In this document: piece by piece, positions 7,652-16,493 of the stretch
Layout of the letters: the number at the start of each line of letters is the position of its first letter
Position numbering within the stretch: the stretch's first letter is position 1
DNA from: JAADEM01 sp965371855
GTDB taxonomy: Bacteria > Bacteroidota > Bacteroidia > Bacteroidales > Marinilabiliaceae
Assembly: GCA_965371855.1 (NCBI GenBank)
Contig: CBDUZZ010000039.1
Coordinates: forward strand, 1 to 41,819
Length of the DNA: 41,819 nt
Reading direction: 5' to 3'
Translations under genes and position numbers: made by a program
The notes under the pieces: generated by a model
Database searches by the model: none
The model's input: the letters and a program-made list of their open reading frames with translations, nothing else
Told to the model about the DNA's origin: nothing

Positions 7652-8599
7652 TCAATATTTAACTAAAACCTGTTTTAAAGTAATATTCTCACCACCAAAT
7701 ATACCTAATCCGTTTTCAATATTGCTAAATATCGGTGTTGGTTCGGAATAAATATCATTTTCGTTGTCTAATTTTGTTGCGTGGCTTGAATAAAAGTTGT
7801 AAAGTTCAGGCGATAAATGATGCAAACTTATATTCAAATGTGTAGTATCCAATATTAGGTTTTCTTCATCTGTTCTGTCAAAATCACCGGCAGGGAAAGC
7901 ATATGTAGTTGCTGTTCCTGAAATTTCGTAATTAGTGTTATTAAAAATGACATCAGTAAACAGCAAACCATTTTTTACATACAACTGACTTTCTGGCAAA
8001 TTACCTGTTAATATTTCTGCATATTGATAGGCGTGGAAAGAAGTATCGTTAGTTGTTGGATTCACGTATAATACAGGCAAATACATAGTTGTGAAATAAT
8101 AATCTAAGCCCTCAAGGTCTTTCAAAATAAACGAGAAATTAAAACGTATTGAGGTTGTATTATCTTCGCCCCACTGAATATGATTTACAGATTCAGAATT
8201 GACAACTATTTTTGCAGGCGAATACGATTTTGCTTCTGCTTTTTGTAAATTGGGGTCTTCTACTTTAATAGAATATTCTTTTCCTGAAACCGGGGTTGTT
8301 GTCGAAATAAACTTACCAATAAAGTCTGAGGATGTTTTTTGATAAACCAAATTTTCAATAAAATTATTATTCTCATATAAAGAAACTGTTGCATTCTTTA
8401 ATTCATTAATCTCTATCACATCCATAGGTGGCGAGCTTTTTGTAATTTCTGCACTAATTGGCAATGTGGTATTAAAAACCGAATTTATTACAATTTTACT
8501 TTCGGTATCTTCAATGTTTATTTTAAATTCCTTTTCGCAAGATGTTAGCATTCCAAAAAGAATAACTGCTAATAATATATTTTTGATTATTTTTTTCAT
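7652..8599 (-). CDS. DUF4249 domain lipoprotein
   Basis: A lipoprotein signal ends at MLTSC (Cys21), followed by an acidic start. The mature 295 residues fit DUF4249: ESKIVINSVFNTT near the start, repeated beta strands, and a NIENGLGIFGG motif near the C-terminus. DUF4249 proteins are almost always encoded just after a TonB-dependent receptor and are thought to be surface partners, similar in position to SusD though not homologous. Here it follows receptor gene 8618-11308 by 18 bp. It is a distant paralogue of the DUF4249 protein at 11310-12266. Its ligand is unknown. Confidence 0.85.
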   Translation of the reverse strand: MKKIIKNILLAVILFGMLTSCEKEFKINIEDTESKIVINSVFNTTLPISAEITKSSPPMDVIEINELKNATVSLYENNNFIENLVYQKTSSDFIGKFISTTTPVSGKEYSIKVEDPNLQKAEAKSYSPAKIVVNSESVNHIQWGEDNTTSIRFNFSFILKDLEGLDYYFTTMYLPVLYVNPTTNDTSFHAYQYAEILTGNLPESQLYVKNGLLFTDVIFNNTNYEISGTATTYAFPAGDFDRTDEENLILDTTHLNISLHHLSPELYNFYSSHATKLDNENDIYSEPTPIFSNIENGLGIFGGENITLKQVLVKY

Positions 8600-8617
8600 A
8601 ATTGATATTTTTTTTGT

Positions 8618-11308
8618 TTAAAATGAAACTTTATAACTAATGGTTGGCATTAACGGAAACAAGGTTGTAGTATAATATTTTCTTTCAGCTTCGCCTGTAC
8701 TTAAATTTCTTTCGTGTGAGATTTTATAAAACGATGGGTTCATTTTGTTATACAAATTTGTAAGCCCGAAATTAAGCTCGTGTTTACTTTTTTCTTTTTG
8801 AAATATACGTGTTGCTGAAATATCCAATCTGTGATATACCGGTAGCCGATAATTATTTCGTGCAGTATAACTTTCGATTATTCCTGCTGAAGCAATATCA
8901 GCTCCTTCTGTTGAATACGGTGTTGGGAAACTCGACCACGAGTGATGTTGTCCGTCATAGCCCGGTACAGAATGGGTAGAAGTAGGTACACTAACAGCAT
9001 TACCTGTATAAAATACCCAAGAACCGTTTAACGACCATTTTTTATTAAGTTTATACATTCCTACCAATGATATATCGTGCCTTCTATCATATTTATACGG
9101 ATATTCTTTCCCGAAGTTAATATCTTTAAACTGCCTGTTTGTCCACGAAAGTGTATAACCGAGCCAACCTGTTAGTTTACCTTTGGTTTTCTTTATAAAA
9201 AGTTCCATCCCATACGAATAGCCTGAACCCGATGCTATTTTATCATCCCAATTGCCTGATGATAAAAAACTTGCCCCGTCTCTATAATCAATTAATTCGC
9301 TCATTGTTTTGTAATAAGCATCTATCTCAACTTGATATTGTTTAGCTACAATAAATGCAGACCCCAGTGAAATTTGATGAGATTGTTGTGGTTTTATACT
9401 GTCGGTACTTGAAATCCACAAATCAGATGCTTGTGTAAGTCCCGAACTTGTGAGCAAATGGATATATTGTGTCATTTTTGCATATCCTAATTTAAAAGAC
9501 AAGTTTTCGTTAATTAGAAAGCGTGTGCTTAATCTGGGTTGCAGAGAAATGTATTTTGTGTTTTGAATAATAAAGCCCGATGTGTGAAGTCCTGCATTAA
9601 TTCCTATGAAAGAATTTAGTTTAAAATCATCTTCTACATAAACAGACAATTCTGTTGCATTAGTCTTTTTATTTCCTGTTGAATTATCAATTGTTTGCTT
9701 GTCTGTTTCAGAAAAATAAGCTGTAACGCCCGGATTGAAAGCGTGATATATTCCACCAATACCAAATTTTATTTTATGTTTATTATTTGGATAATAATGA
9801 TAATCTTGCTTTATGGCAATATCATCAATTTTTGATACAAATTCAATACTGTTTTTTTTGTTGGGCATAAAATCCGTGTTGGTGCTTGTTGAATTATAAA
9901 AATTGTTTGTATAATAATCATACGATGAATAATATGCAGTTGTATTTAAAAACAATTTGTCGCCAAAAATATGATTCCATCTTACAGAACCTACAATATT
10001 ACCCCATCCTTGATTTTTTTGAGTATTCTCGCTAGTAGTAGCTTCTTCGTATATATTTTCTACTTTGGTTTCGTAATAATATTTGTCTTTACTGTAAAAT
10101 CCACTTACGAACAATCTGTCATTTTTTGTTAATTTATAATTGTATTTTAAATTAAAATCGGTAAAATTATAGCCTTGTTTTGTTTTAACATCTTTATGAG
10201 AATTTTGCATTTTTAGTATTGGAACAACAATTAAATCAGCATAAGTTCTTCGTGCCGAAACCATTATCGAACTTTTATCTTTAACCAAAGGACCGCTAAC
10301 AGATGCTTTTGCTGACAATAACCCAATTGTAATATCTTTTTGCCATTTTTGGTTATTCCCGTCTTTGGTGGTAATATCTAACACCGCTGATAATCTGCCA
10401 CCGTAGCGGGCAGGAAAAGCCCCTTTTGTTATCTCAATATTATTTATTGCATCTGAATTAAATGTTGAAAGAAATCCCCATAAATGATACGGATTGTATA
10501 ATGGAACCCCATCAAGCAAAATAAGATTTTGGTCAGGTCCGCCACCACGAACATAAAAACCAGATGAGCCATCAACACCTTGTTTAACCCCCGGTAATAA
10601 TGTTATTGCTTTCAAAACATCAACCTCTCCACCTATTGCCGGAATACTGTTTATCTCTTTTGTGTTTAATTTTATTACACTCATTTTGTTCGAGATAACT
10701 TTATCGTTAATGCGAGTTGTTGAAACGACTACTTCTGCTAATTCGTTTAGTACAGGTACTAACCTTATATCTTGTTTGTTTTTTAATACTGATAAATCTA
10801 TTTTCTGACTTTCATATCCAATAAATGAAAAAACAATAGTATTGTTTTTATTTTTTGGTACTGTAAGGCTATAAAACCCATAAACATTTGTAGTTGCACC
10901 CATTTTATTTACGGGGTCGTAAATTGAACAGCCAATAAGCACCTCCCCATTTTTTGTATCATAAATATAACCCGAAATAGTGATGCTGCTACTTTTTTGT
11001 TTTTTTTTATAAATAGTAATTTTATTCCCAATTAATTTATATTCTAAACTTGTATTTTTAAGAATATCATCTAATATATAATTAACTGGTTTTTCACTAT
11101 ATTTTTTTGTGATTTTTTGTTTCAGCTCTTTTAAACTGCTATTGTAAGCAAATGAAATATCTGATTTTTTTTCTATCTGCACAAATGCATCTGTTAATGT
11201 TATATTATTAAATGAAACAGATATTTTTTTGTTTAAATTATTGTTTTGGCTATAACTGTATAAAACAGTTAGCAACAGTAATATTGTTGTACTTAAATTT
11301 TTCATCAT
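8618..11308 (-). CDS. TonB-dependent receptor, FecA-like with STN domain (copy 2)
   Basis: This 896-residue outer-membrane receptor has a signal peptide (1-21) and an STN domain (about 25-105) that can signal to a FecR protein. A carboxypeptidase-regulatory-like domain follows (about 110-195), then the plug (about 200-320) with VDVLKAITLLPGV, VRGGGPDQNLILLDGVP and FPARYGGRLSAVLDI. The rest is a beta barrel ending in SYKVSF, with the usual terminal Phe. It is the downstream partner in a tandem duplication with 12278-14959. The first roughly 45 codons of the two are nearly identical at DNA level, while the rest has diverged. Two adjacent ATGs exist; the second (11305) matches the paralogue's start. 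Substrate unknown. Confidence 0.92.
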   Translation of the reverse strand: MMKNLSTTILLLLTVLYSYSQNNNLNKKISVSFNNITLTDAFVQIEKKSDISFAYNSSLKELKQKITKKYSEKPVNYILDDILKNTSLEYKLIGNKITIYKKKQKSSSITISGYIYDTKNGEVLIGCSIYDPVNKMGATTNVYGFYSLTVPKNKNNTIVFSFIGYESQKIDLSVLKNKQDIRLVPVLNELAEVVVSTTRINDKVISNKMSVIKLNTKEINSIPAIGGEVDVLKAITLLPGVKQGVDGSSGFYVRGGGPDQNLILLDGVPLYNPYHLWGFLSTFNSDAINNIEITKGAFPARYGGRLSAVLDITTKDGNNQKWQKDITIGLLSAKASVSGPLVKDKSSIMVSARRTYADLIVVPILKMQNSHKDVKTKQGYNFTDFNLKYNYKLTKNDRLFVSGFYSKDKYYYETKVENIYEEATTSENTQKNQGWGNIVGSVRWNHIFGDKLFLNTTAYYSSYDYYTNNFYNSTSTNTDFMPNKKNSIEFVSKIDDIAIKQDYHYYPNNKHKIKFGIGGIYHAFNPGVTAYFSETDKQTIDNSTGNKKTNATELSVYVEDDFKLNSFIGINAGLHTSGFIIQNTKYISLQPRLSTRFLINENLSFKLGYAKMTQYIHLLTSSGLTQASDLWISSTDSIKPQQSHQISLGSAFIVAKQYQVEIDAYYKTMSELIDYRDGASFLSSGNWDDKIASGSGYSYGMELFIKKTKGKLTGWLGYTLSWTNRQFKDINFGKEYPYKYDRRHDISLVGMYKLNKKWSLNGSWVFYTGNAVSVPTSTHSVPGYDGQHHSWSSFPTPYSTEGADIASAGIIESYTARNNYRLPVYHRLDISATRIFQKEKSKHELNFGLTNLYNKMNPSFYKISHERNLSTGEAERKYYTTTLFPLMPTISYKVSF

Positions 11309-11309
11309 T

Positions 11310-12266
11310 TTATTTTATAAACAAAGAATCTACATCCATGGTATAATATGAAAATATACCCAACCCATTCTCAATATTTGTATAAATTTGAACCGGTTGT
11401 GAAAACGGGTCGCCTGTTGTTTGTTCATTTTGATTACGTGTTAAGATAAATTGATATATATCTTTCGGTACAGTTAATAACTTTATTACTATTATTGGTT
11501 TTTTGTCCCTGCCTTCATCATATATTGATGAGTTAAAACTTAAATTATAGTGTGCCCCGTTAAATTTTTCATCAGAAAATACCATTCCGTATATTCCGTC
11601 TAATGTATATTCCTGGTTGTAGTCTTTAAATACAACATCATTGGTATTAAAAACTTCAGGGTATTCTTTATAACCGATAAAAACAGGGGGAGAGTCAAGG
11701 GTATATTCCGGTTGCTTAACAGCCAATGCTAAAAAGTAATAATCTTCAGTTTCGCCATTGTCTTTAATTTTTACCTTAAAATTAATGTCGTAATTATATG
11801 CATGTCCATCTTCAATATATTCTCCTGTTTCTTCATCATAATAACCTTCATACCCAACTTGCATACTTGTATCGACCTTTAAAATTTTGTTGGCTTCTTT
11901 TAATGTTGTTGTAGCTATTGCTGTTTTCATTTCACCATAATCAACACTTACCTTGTACTTTTTGCCAACCCCGGGTTTTATGGTTGATTTATAAAACCCC
12001 ATATCAGTGTGATGTAAATCTTCGACAAAAACATCATTTTCGTATAGTTTAACCCCTGCTGTTGTTAAATATTTAATGTCAGAATTATCTAAAATGTTCT
12101 GGCTTTGACTAATCCGGACTGTTATTAAGCTGTCAGGATTAATAATCCCATTTATGACAATATGTTTTTCCGCATCGGAAATATTAATATCTATTTCTTT
12201 TTTCATTTTTTCGCAAGCAGTCATTAATATTGTAAAAACAACTGATAATAATATTATTTTTTTCAT
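11310..12266 (-). CDS. DUF4249 domain lipoprotein (upstream copy)
   Basis: The lipoprotein signal ends at LMTAC (Cys18). The 318-residue protein has the DUF4249 landmarks: an early KHIVINGIINPDSLITV strand pair, YYFLALAV in the middle and YTNIENGLGIFSYY at the end. It lies 11 bp after the receptor gene 12278-14959 and 1 bp before the next receptor gene, so the four genes form a tight operon of alternating receptor and partner. It probably sits on the cell surface or outer membrane and helps bind the receptor's ligand. The function is inferred from context only. Confidence 0.85.
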   Translation of the reverse strand: MKKIILLSVVFTILMTACEKMKKEIDINISDAEKHIVINGIINPDSLITVRISQSQNILDNSDIKYLTTAGVKLYENDVFVEDLHHTDMGFYKSTIKPGVGKKYKVSVDYGEMKTAIATTTLKEANKILKVDTSMQVGYEGYYDEETGEYIEDGHAYNYDINFKVKIKDNGETEDYYFLALAVKQPEYTLDSPPVFIGYKEYPEVFNTNDVVFKDYNQEYTLDGIYGMVFSDEKFNGAHYNLSFNSSIYDEGRDKKPIIVIKLLTVPKDIYQFILTRNQNEQTTGDPFSQPVQIYTNIENGLGIFSYYTMDVDSLFIK

Positions 12267-12277
12267 TAGTCTATTTT

Positions 12278-14959
12278 TTAAAATTCATATTTATATGTTA
12301 TTGAAGGTATTATAGGGAATAAACCATGGCTGTATAAAACCTTTTTTCCGCTTTTATTGCGCCCCACTTTAACATAAAAAGGATTTATATTGTTATATGC
12401 ATTATACGCACCAAAACTCCAAGTCCTTTTTCCATGTTTTTTTTGTTTCCTGAAATTTATGCCTACATCAAGTCTATGGTAACTTGGTTTTCTGAGATTA
12501 TTTCGATTTTCTATATGTCCTATTGTATTATCTAAATAGTTTTGTACCAATCCATCAGTACTTGAATTTGTTACAAAATAATTATCAGCCAAATCTGCAT
12601 ATCGTTCTGTTGCCATTGTAAAAGCATTTCCTGTTCCGAACACCCATGTAAGCCCAACATCAATTTTGTCATTAAATTTATGGGCCAGCACAATAGAAAT
12701 GTCATGTCGCCTGTCATAAATATACGGGAAGGGTTTGCCAAAATTTACATTTTTAAATTGCCTGTCGGTTTTTGCCCATGTATAACCAATCCAGCCTGTT
12801 GTTTTACCAACATCTTTTTTTATCAAAATTTCAAAACCGTAAGAAGTCCCTGTCCCGTCTGTTTCAATTTTATTTTCCCATGCCCTGCCTTCACTTTCCT
12901 CGAAACTGGACATAAAACTTGCGCCTTCCTTGTATTCAATCAGGTTGCTCATTGTTTTATAATACGTTTCAATACTAACATTGAACCCTTTAAAAGAATA
13001 TGCCGTGCCCAAGGCATATTGTATTGATTTTTGTGGTTTGATATTATCGGTAACCGGCAGCCATAAATCTGTTGGCATCCCCTTTGTTGCACTTGTAAGC
13101 AAATGAAGATATTGGGTCATGTGTGAATATGCCGCTTTAACTGATAATTTCGGGTTAATCATATATCTTAAAGAAAAACGGGGTTGCAAAGATTGGTAAA
13201 GTGTATTGCTAACATAAAATCCTGAATAATGCACACCTGCATTTACTTTAAGCTTATCAAATACTTTAAACTCATCTTCAGCAAAAACTGAATACTCTTG
13301 TGCATAAATATTTTTATTCCCATAGGTGGTGTCCACTTTAATATCAGAGTCATCACTACTCAATTTCATTGCTTGTATACCCGGATTAAATGTATGGTAA
13401 ATATAGTTTGCCCCGAATTTTATATTATGTTTTGGGTTTGGGATATAATCAAAATCAATTTTTGCCGAATAATCTTCAATTCCTGAATTATAACCAGAAT
13501 TAAATTTAGAGAATTCTTTGTTATCTAAATTTTCAAATTCTGATATCATTCCATAATGAAACAAGTATTTACTATATGTTAAAGTAGTGTTAGAAAATAG
13601 TTTGTTCCCAAGTAAATGGTTCCATCTAAAAGCAGAGGTTATATTTCCCCATTTCAAATCAAAATCAAATATATCAACCTGATTTTCCCATGTTTCTTTT
13701 GATTTAGCATAGGCTTTATCTCTTCCTGTATAAATGCTTAAATATACCCTGTCTTTATCCGAAAATTTATGATTGACTTTTGCATTAATATCCCAAAAGT
13801 AGTATCCCATTTTTGTAGAATTATTTTTATCGCTTTTCATTAACATTTTTTGCACAGGCCAAGATAAAACATCAATATATGTTCTTCTTGCTGAAACAAT
13901 AAATGCCGTTTTATCTTTAATTATAGGCCCTTCAAACATAAATTTTGATGATACTAACCCAATTGAAACTGCACCTGAATATTTTTTCATATTCCCTTCT
14001 TTCATCCTTATATCTAAAACCGATGATAAGCGACCGCCGTACCTTGCCGGAAAGCCTCCTTTTATGATACTCACATCGCTAATTGCATCTGAATTAAATA
14101 CAGAAAAGAAACCGAACAAATGATTGGCATTATATACAGGTACACCGTCAATAAGAATTAAGTTTTGGTCGGCACCGCCACCTCTTACAAATAAACCACT
14201 TGTGCCTTCCGAACCTGACTGCACCCCGGGCAAAAGCTGAATTGCTTTTAAAACATCAACTTCACCAAGCAATGCAGGGATTTTCTGAATAGTTTTAATT
14301 GAAATATCTATTCTGCTCATTTCTACTTTTTCTACTTCTGTTTTTTTTGCACTAATTGTAACCTCCTCAAGTTCAGTTCCCTGTTTTAAAGAAAAATTAA
14401 TATGCTTATCTTCCTTTAAATCTATTTGAACTGTTTGTGATGTATATCCAATATACGAAACTGTTAGTTTTATGATGTTTTCAGGGATTGTTATACTATA
14501 AAATCCATAAGTATTAGTTATAGTCCCAACATTGAACATATCAGCTATATATACTGATGCGCCGGGTAGTTTTTCTCCTGATTCTGCACATTCAACATAT
14601 CCTGTTATGGTGAATTTTTGTGAAATTGAAGATGTTCTTATAGGCTTACTATTTTTATTTATATAAATTACTGTTTTTTCACCAATTTGTTTGTAGTTTA
14701 ATTCTGAGTCTTTAAGTATATCGTCAATTATATATCTTATCGGCTTATTGTTATAACTACCAGTAATTCTACAATTTAGGGCTTCCACATTACTGTTGTA
14801 TGCCATTGAAATACCCGTTTTATTTTCTATCTGCTCAAATGCTTCTGTTAATGTTACATTATTGAACGAAACGGATATTTTTTTGTCTAAATTATTGTTT
14901 TGGCTATAACTGTACAAAACAGTTAGCAACAGTAATATTGTTGTACTTAAATTTTTCAT
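12278..14959 (-). CDS. TonB-dependent receptor, FecA-like with STN domain (copy 1)
   Basis: This 893-residue receptor has the same domain order as its paralogue. A signal peptide comes first (residues 1-20, ending SYSQ), then the STN domain (about 25-105) and a carboxypeptidase-like domain (about 115-205). The plug (about 215-330) carries VDVLKAIQLLPGVQ, FVRGGGADQNLILIDGVPVY and FPARYGGRLSSVLDIR. A beta barrel ends in TYKYEF. Its start codon overlaps the FecR stop (TAATG), which implies translational coupling to the anti-sigma factor. This is the arrangement expected for a sigma/anti-sigma/receptor signalling relay. It takes up an unknown ligand using the TonB-ExbBD proton-motive system, not encoded here. 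Confidence 0.93.
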   Translation of the reverse strand: MKNLSTTILLLLTVLYSYSQNNNLDKKISVSFNNVTLTEAFEQIENKTGISMAYNSNVEALNCRITGSYNNKPIRYIIDDILKDSELNYKQIGEKTVIYINKNSKPIRTSSISQKFTITGYVECAESGEKLPGASVYIADMFNVGTITNTYGFYSITIPENIIKLTVSYIGYTSQTVQIDLKEDKHINFSLKQGTELEEVTISAKKTEVEKVEMSRIDISIKTIQKIPALLGEVDVLKAIQLLPGVQSGSEGTSGLFVRGGGADQNLILIDGVPVYNANHLFGFFSVFNSDAISDVSIIKGGFPARYGGRLSSVLDIRMKEGNMKKYSGAVSIGLVSSKFMFEGPIIKDKTAFIVSARRTYIDVLSWPVQKMLMKSDKNNSTKMGYYFWDINAKVNHKFSDKDRVYLSIYTGRDKAYAKSKETWENQVDIFDFDLKWGNITSAFRWNHLLGNKLFSNTTLTYSKYLFHYGMISEFENLDNKEFSKFNSGYNSGIEDYSAKIDFDYIPNPKHNIKFGANYIYHTFNPGIQAMKLSSDDSDIKVDTTYGNKNIYAQEYSVFAEDEFKVFDKLKVNAGVHYSGFYVSNTLYQSLQPRFSLRYMINPKLSVKAAYSHMTQYLHLLTSATKGMPTDLWLPVTDNIKPQKSIQYALGTAYSFKGFNVSIETYYKTMSNLIEYKEGASFMSSFEESEGRAWENKIETDGTGTSYGFEILIKKDVGKTTGWIGYTWAKTDRQFKNVNFGKPFPYIYDRRHDISIVLAHKFNDKIDVGLTWVFGTGNAFTMATERYADLADNYFVTNSSTDGLVQNYLDNTIGHIENRNNLRKPSYHRLDVGINFRKQKKHGKRTWSFGAYNAYNNINPFYVKVGRNKSGKKVLYSHGLFPIIPSITYKYEF

Positions 14960-15900
14960 TAATTAATTATTTTATATTTATTGTTTTCTTTAATTATCTC
15001 TATATCACAAGTGAGTTTTATTATATCTATTATATCTTGCTGGTTTGCTTGTTTAAAATTTGCTGTAAGTAAACACTCTATTTCTTCATTATTAAGTATT
15101 ATTTGATATTCGTAATATGAATTTAAGTCTTTTATAACTTGGTTTATTGGTGTTTCTTTAAAAATAAATTCGCCAGTTTTCCACGCTAAATAGTTTGGTC
15201 TTGTTGTCTTATATTTTTCAATATTATTATTGCTGACTTTTGCCGAATATCCAACAGTAATTATTTTACTTTTAGAATTATCAGTACCACTAACTTTTAC
15301 TTTTCCTGTTGCAACAATAATTTCTGTTTCATCTTTTCCCGAATTAATGTTAAATGATGTTCCTATAACTTTTACGGTGGCATTAGACATATTGATAACG
15401 AAAGGTTTATTTGGATTTTTCTGAACTTCAAAAAAAGCTTCGCCTGATAATTCAACATTTCTTGTGCTTCTACCAAATTTTTTAGGATAAGTTAAAACTG
15501 CATCTTTATTTAACCATACCTTAGAGCCATCAGCCAATAAAATTTCTTTACCTTTTTCGTTTGAGACTATTTCAATTCGATTTTGATTGATATTTGTTTC
15601 TGATAAATAATAAATAGAATACATTCCTACAATTAAAATGGCTGCAACTGCTGCAATTCGCATTAGTTTTGTATAAATAGGTATTACCTTTGTTTTGTTT
15701 GCATCAACTTTTAATTGTACTTGCTCCCACGCTTTGATTGAATCAAAATCAGTTACTTTAATATCATTTCTTTTCCAAAGTTGCGATAAGATACTGTATT
15801 CTTCGCTATTGTTTTTTTTGAATTTCGCAATTTCATTTTCTTCTTTTTCAGAAGTCTCATTTAAGAAATGCTTTAATAATATGTTGTAAATATCTGCCAT
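14959..15900 (-). CDS. FecR-family anti-sigma factor (DUF4974)
   Basis: The likely start is the ATG at 15900 (MADIYNILLK), because this is the typical FecR N-terminus; an upstream ATG at 15951 would lie inside the proposed promoter. That gives 313 residues: a cytoplasmic sigma-binding segment (1-75), one membrane helix (about 79-99), a periplasmic FecR domain (about 115-215, with LADGSKVWLNKDAVLTYPKKF and GEAFFEV), and a C-terminal DUF4974 domain that should contact the receptor's STN domain. Its stop overlaps the receptor start. It is separated from its sigma factor gene by an oppositely oriented lipoprotein gene, which is unusual. A bipartite promoter-like motif lies just upstream at 15927-15959. 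Confidence 0.92.
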   Translation of the reverse strand: MADIYNILLKHFLNETSEKEENEIAKFKKNNSEEYSILSQLWKRNDIKVTDFDSIKAWEQVQLKVDANKTKVIPIYTKLMRIAAVAAILIVGMYSIYYLSETNINQNRIEIVSNEKGKEILLADGSKVWLNKDAVLTYPKKFGRSTRNVELSGEAFFEVQKNPNKPFVINMSNATVKVIGTSFNINSGKDETEIIVATGKVKVSGTDNSKSKIITVGYSAKVSNNNIEKYKTTRPNYLAWKTGEFIFKETPINQVIKDLNSYYEYQIILNNEEIECLLTANFKQANQQDIIDIIKLTCDIEIIKENNKYKIIN

Positions 15901-15926
15901 AAATAATAATTTTAATGGTTTTGTAA

Positions 15927-15959
15927 ATATGTCGAAGAAAAATACGAACACCCCTATTC
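15927..15959 (-). promoter_or_regulatory. Proposed ECF sigma promoter of fecR-TonB operon
   Basis: Read on the minus strand: GAATAGGGGT (15950-15959), 15 nt, then CGACATAT (15927-15934). The same two blocks with the same 15-nt spacing occur divergently at 15986-16018. The -10-like block ends 27 nt before the FecR start codon. Spacing and shape fit an ECF-type promoter (GGGGT as -35, CGACAT as -10). Confidence 0.6.
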
Positions 15960-15985
15960 TGAATTAAATAATATTTTTTGTAGCC

Positions 15986-16018
15986 GAATAGGGGTTAATG
16001 AGAAATTTCACGACATAT
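15986..16018 (+). promoter_or_regulatory. Proposed ECF sigma promoter of lipoprotein gene
   Basis: Plus strand: GAATAGGGGT (15986-15995), 15 nt, CGACATAT (16011-16018), then 40 nt to the lipoprotein ATG at 16059. It mirrors the motif at 15927-15959. The two GAATAGGGGT blocks face each other as a 10-bp inverted repeat with a 26-nt gap. Confidence 0.6.
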
Positions 16019-16058
16019 ATTTGAAATGTAATAAATTTGTAAATTTAAAATGTAGAAA

Positions 16059-16493
16059 ATGAGAAGTAAGAGTTTAGTTATTTTGTTGACAGTTTTAGTG
16101 CTATTCGGTTGTAAAAAAGATTTTTTAGACTTAACGTCAACTGAATATTTCGGGATTAAAACATTCTTAAAATCTGAAAATGCCAAAGCCAAATGTGGCA
16201 AAAAAGCAAAGTGTGAAGGTAAAACCATAAAATTAAAAGGAATACTTGACGTAAACAATATTAACAAAGAAACGTCTGAGTTCTGGTTAATTGATGAAAC
16301 AAAAGACAAGTATTCTATTATGGTAAGCGTTGACACTTTAATAAAAACCGAAGTTTTTGATAAATTGGAAGGAAAAGGTGGATTAGTTTTTAAAGTAGAA
16401 GGAATTGTTGAAGGTTTTGACAAAAACTATAATCTTTCTTGCAGAAGGGGCTTTATTATTAAATTAGATGATGATTCAAAAGTTTTGCAATGA
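16059..16493 (+). CDS. Lipoprotein of unknown function, divergent from fecR
   Basis: This 144-residue protein has a lipoprotein signal ending VLFGC (Cys18). The mature part has a CGKKAKC cysteine pair and a third cysteine in LSCRRGF. Its beta-rich middle (GKTIKLKGILDV, EFWLIDETKDKYSIMV, LVFKVEGIVEGF) looks OB-fold-like, but I do not recognise a named family. It is the only plus-strand gene in this block. It abuts the sigma gene stop-to-stop with no gap and is divergent from FecR, carrying its own copy of the GAATAGGGGT-N15-CGACATAT motif. Membership of the same regulon is therefore likely. A role in binding the imported ligand, perhaps a metal through the cysteines, is speculation. Confidence 0.75.
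   Translation: MRSKSLVILLTVLVLFGCKKDFLDLTSTEYFGIKTFLKSENAKAKCGKKAKCEGKTIKLKGILDVNNINKETSEFWLIDETKDKYSIMVSVDTLIKTEVFDKLEGKGGLVFKVEGIVEGFDKNYNLSCRRGFIIKLDDDSKVLQ

Noticed and set aside
12680..13027. Plus-strand open frame of 115 codons inside the TonB receptor gene
   Set aside because: Cysteine- and phenylalanine-rich shadow of the receptor barrel; no start signal.
15995..16423. Minus-strand open frame of 142 codons opposite the lipoprotein gene
   Set aside because: It has a Pro/Ser/Leu-rich, non-protein-like composition and lies opposite a gene with a clear lipoprotein signal and ribosome-site spacing.
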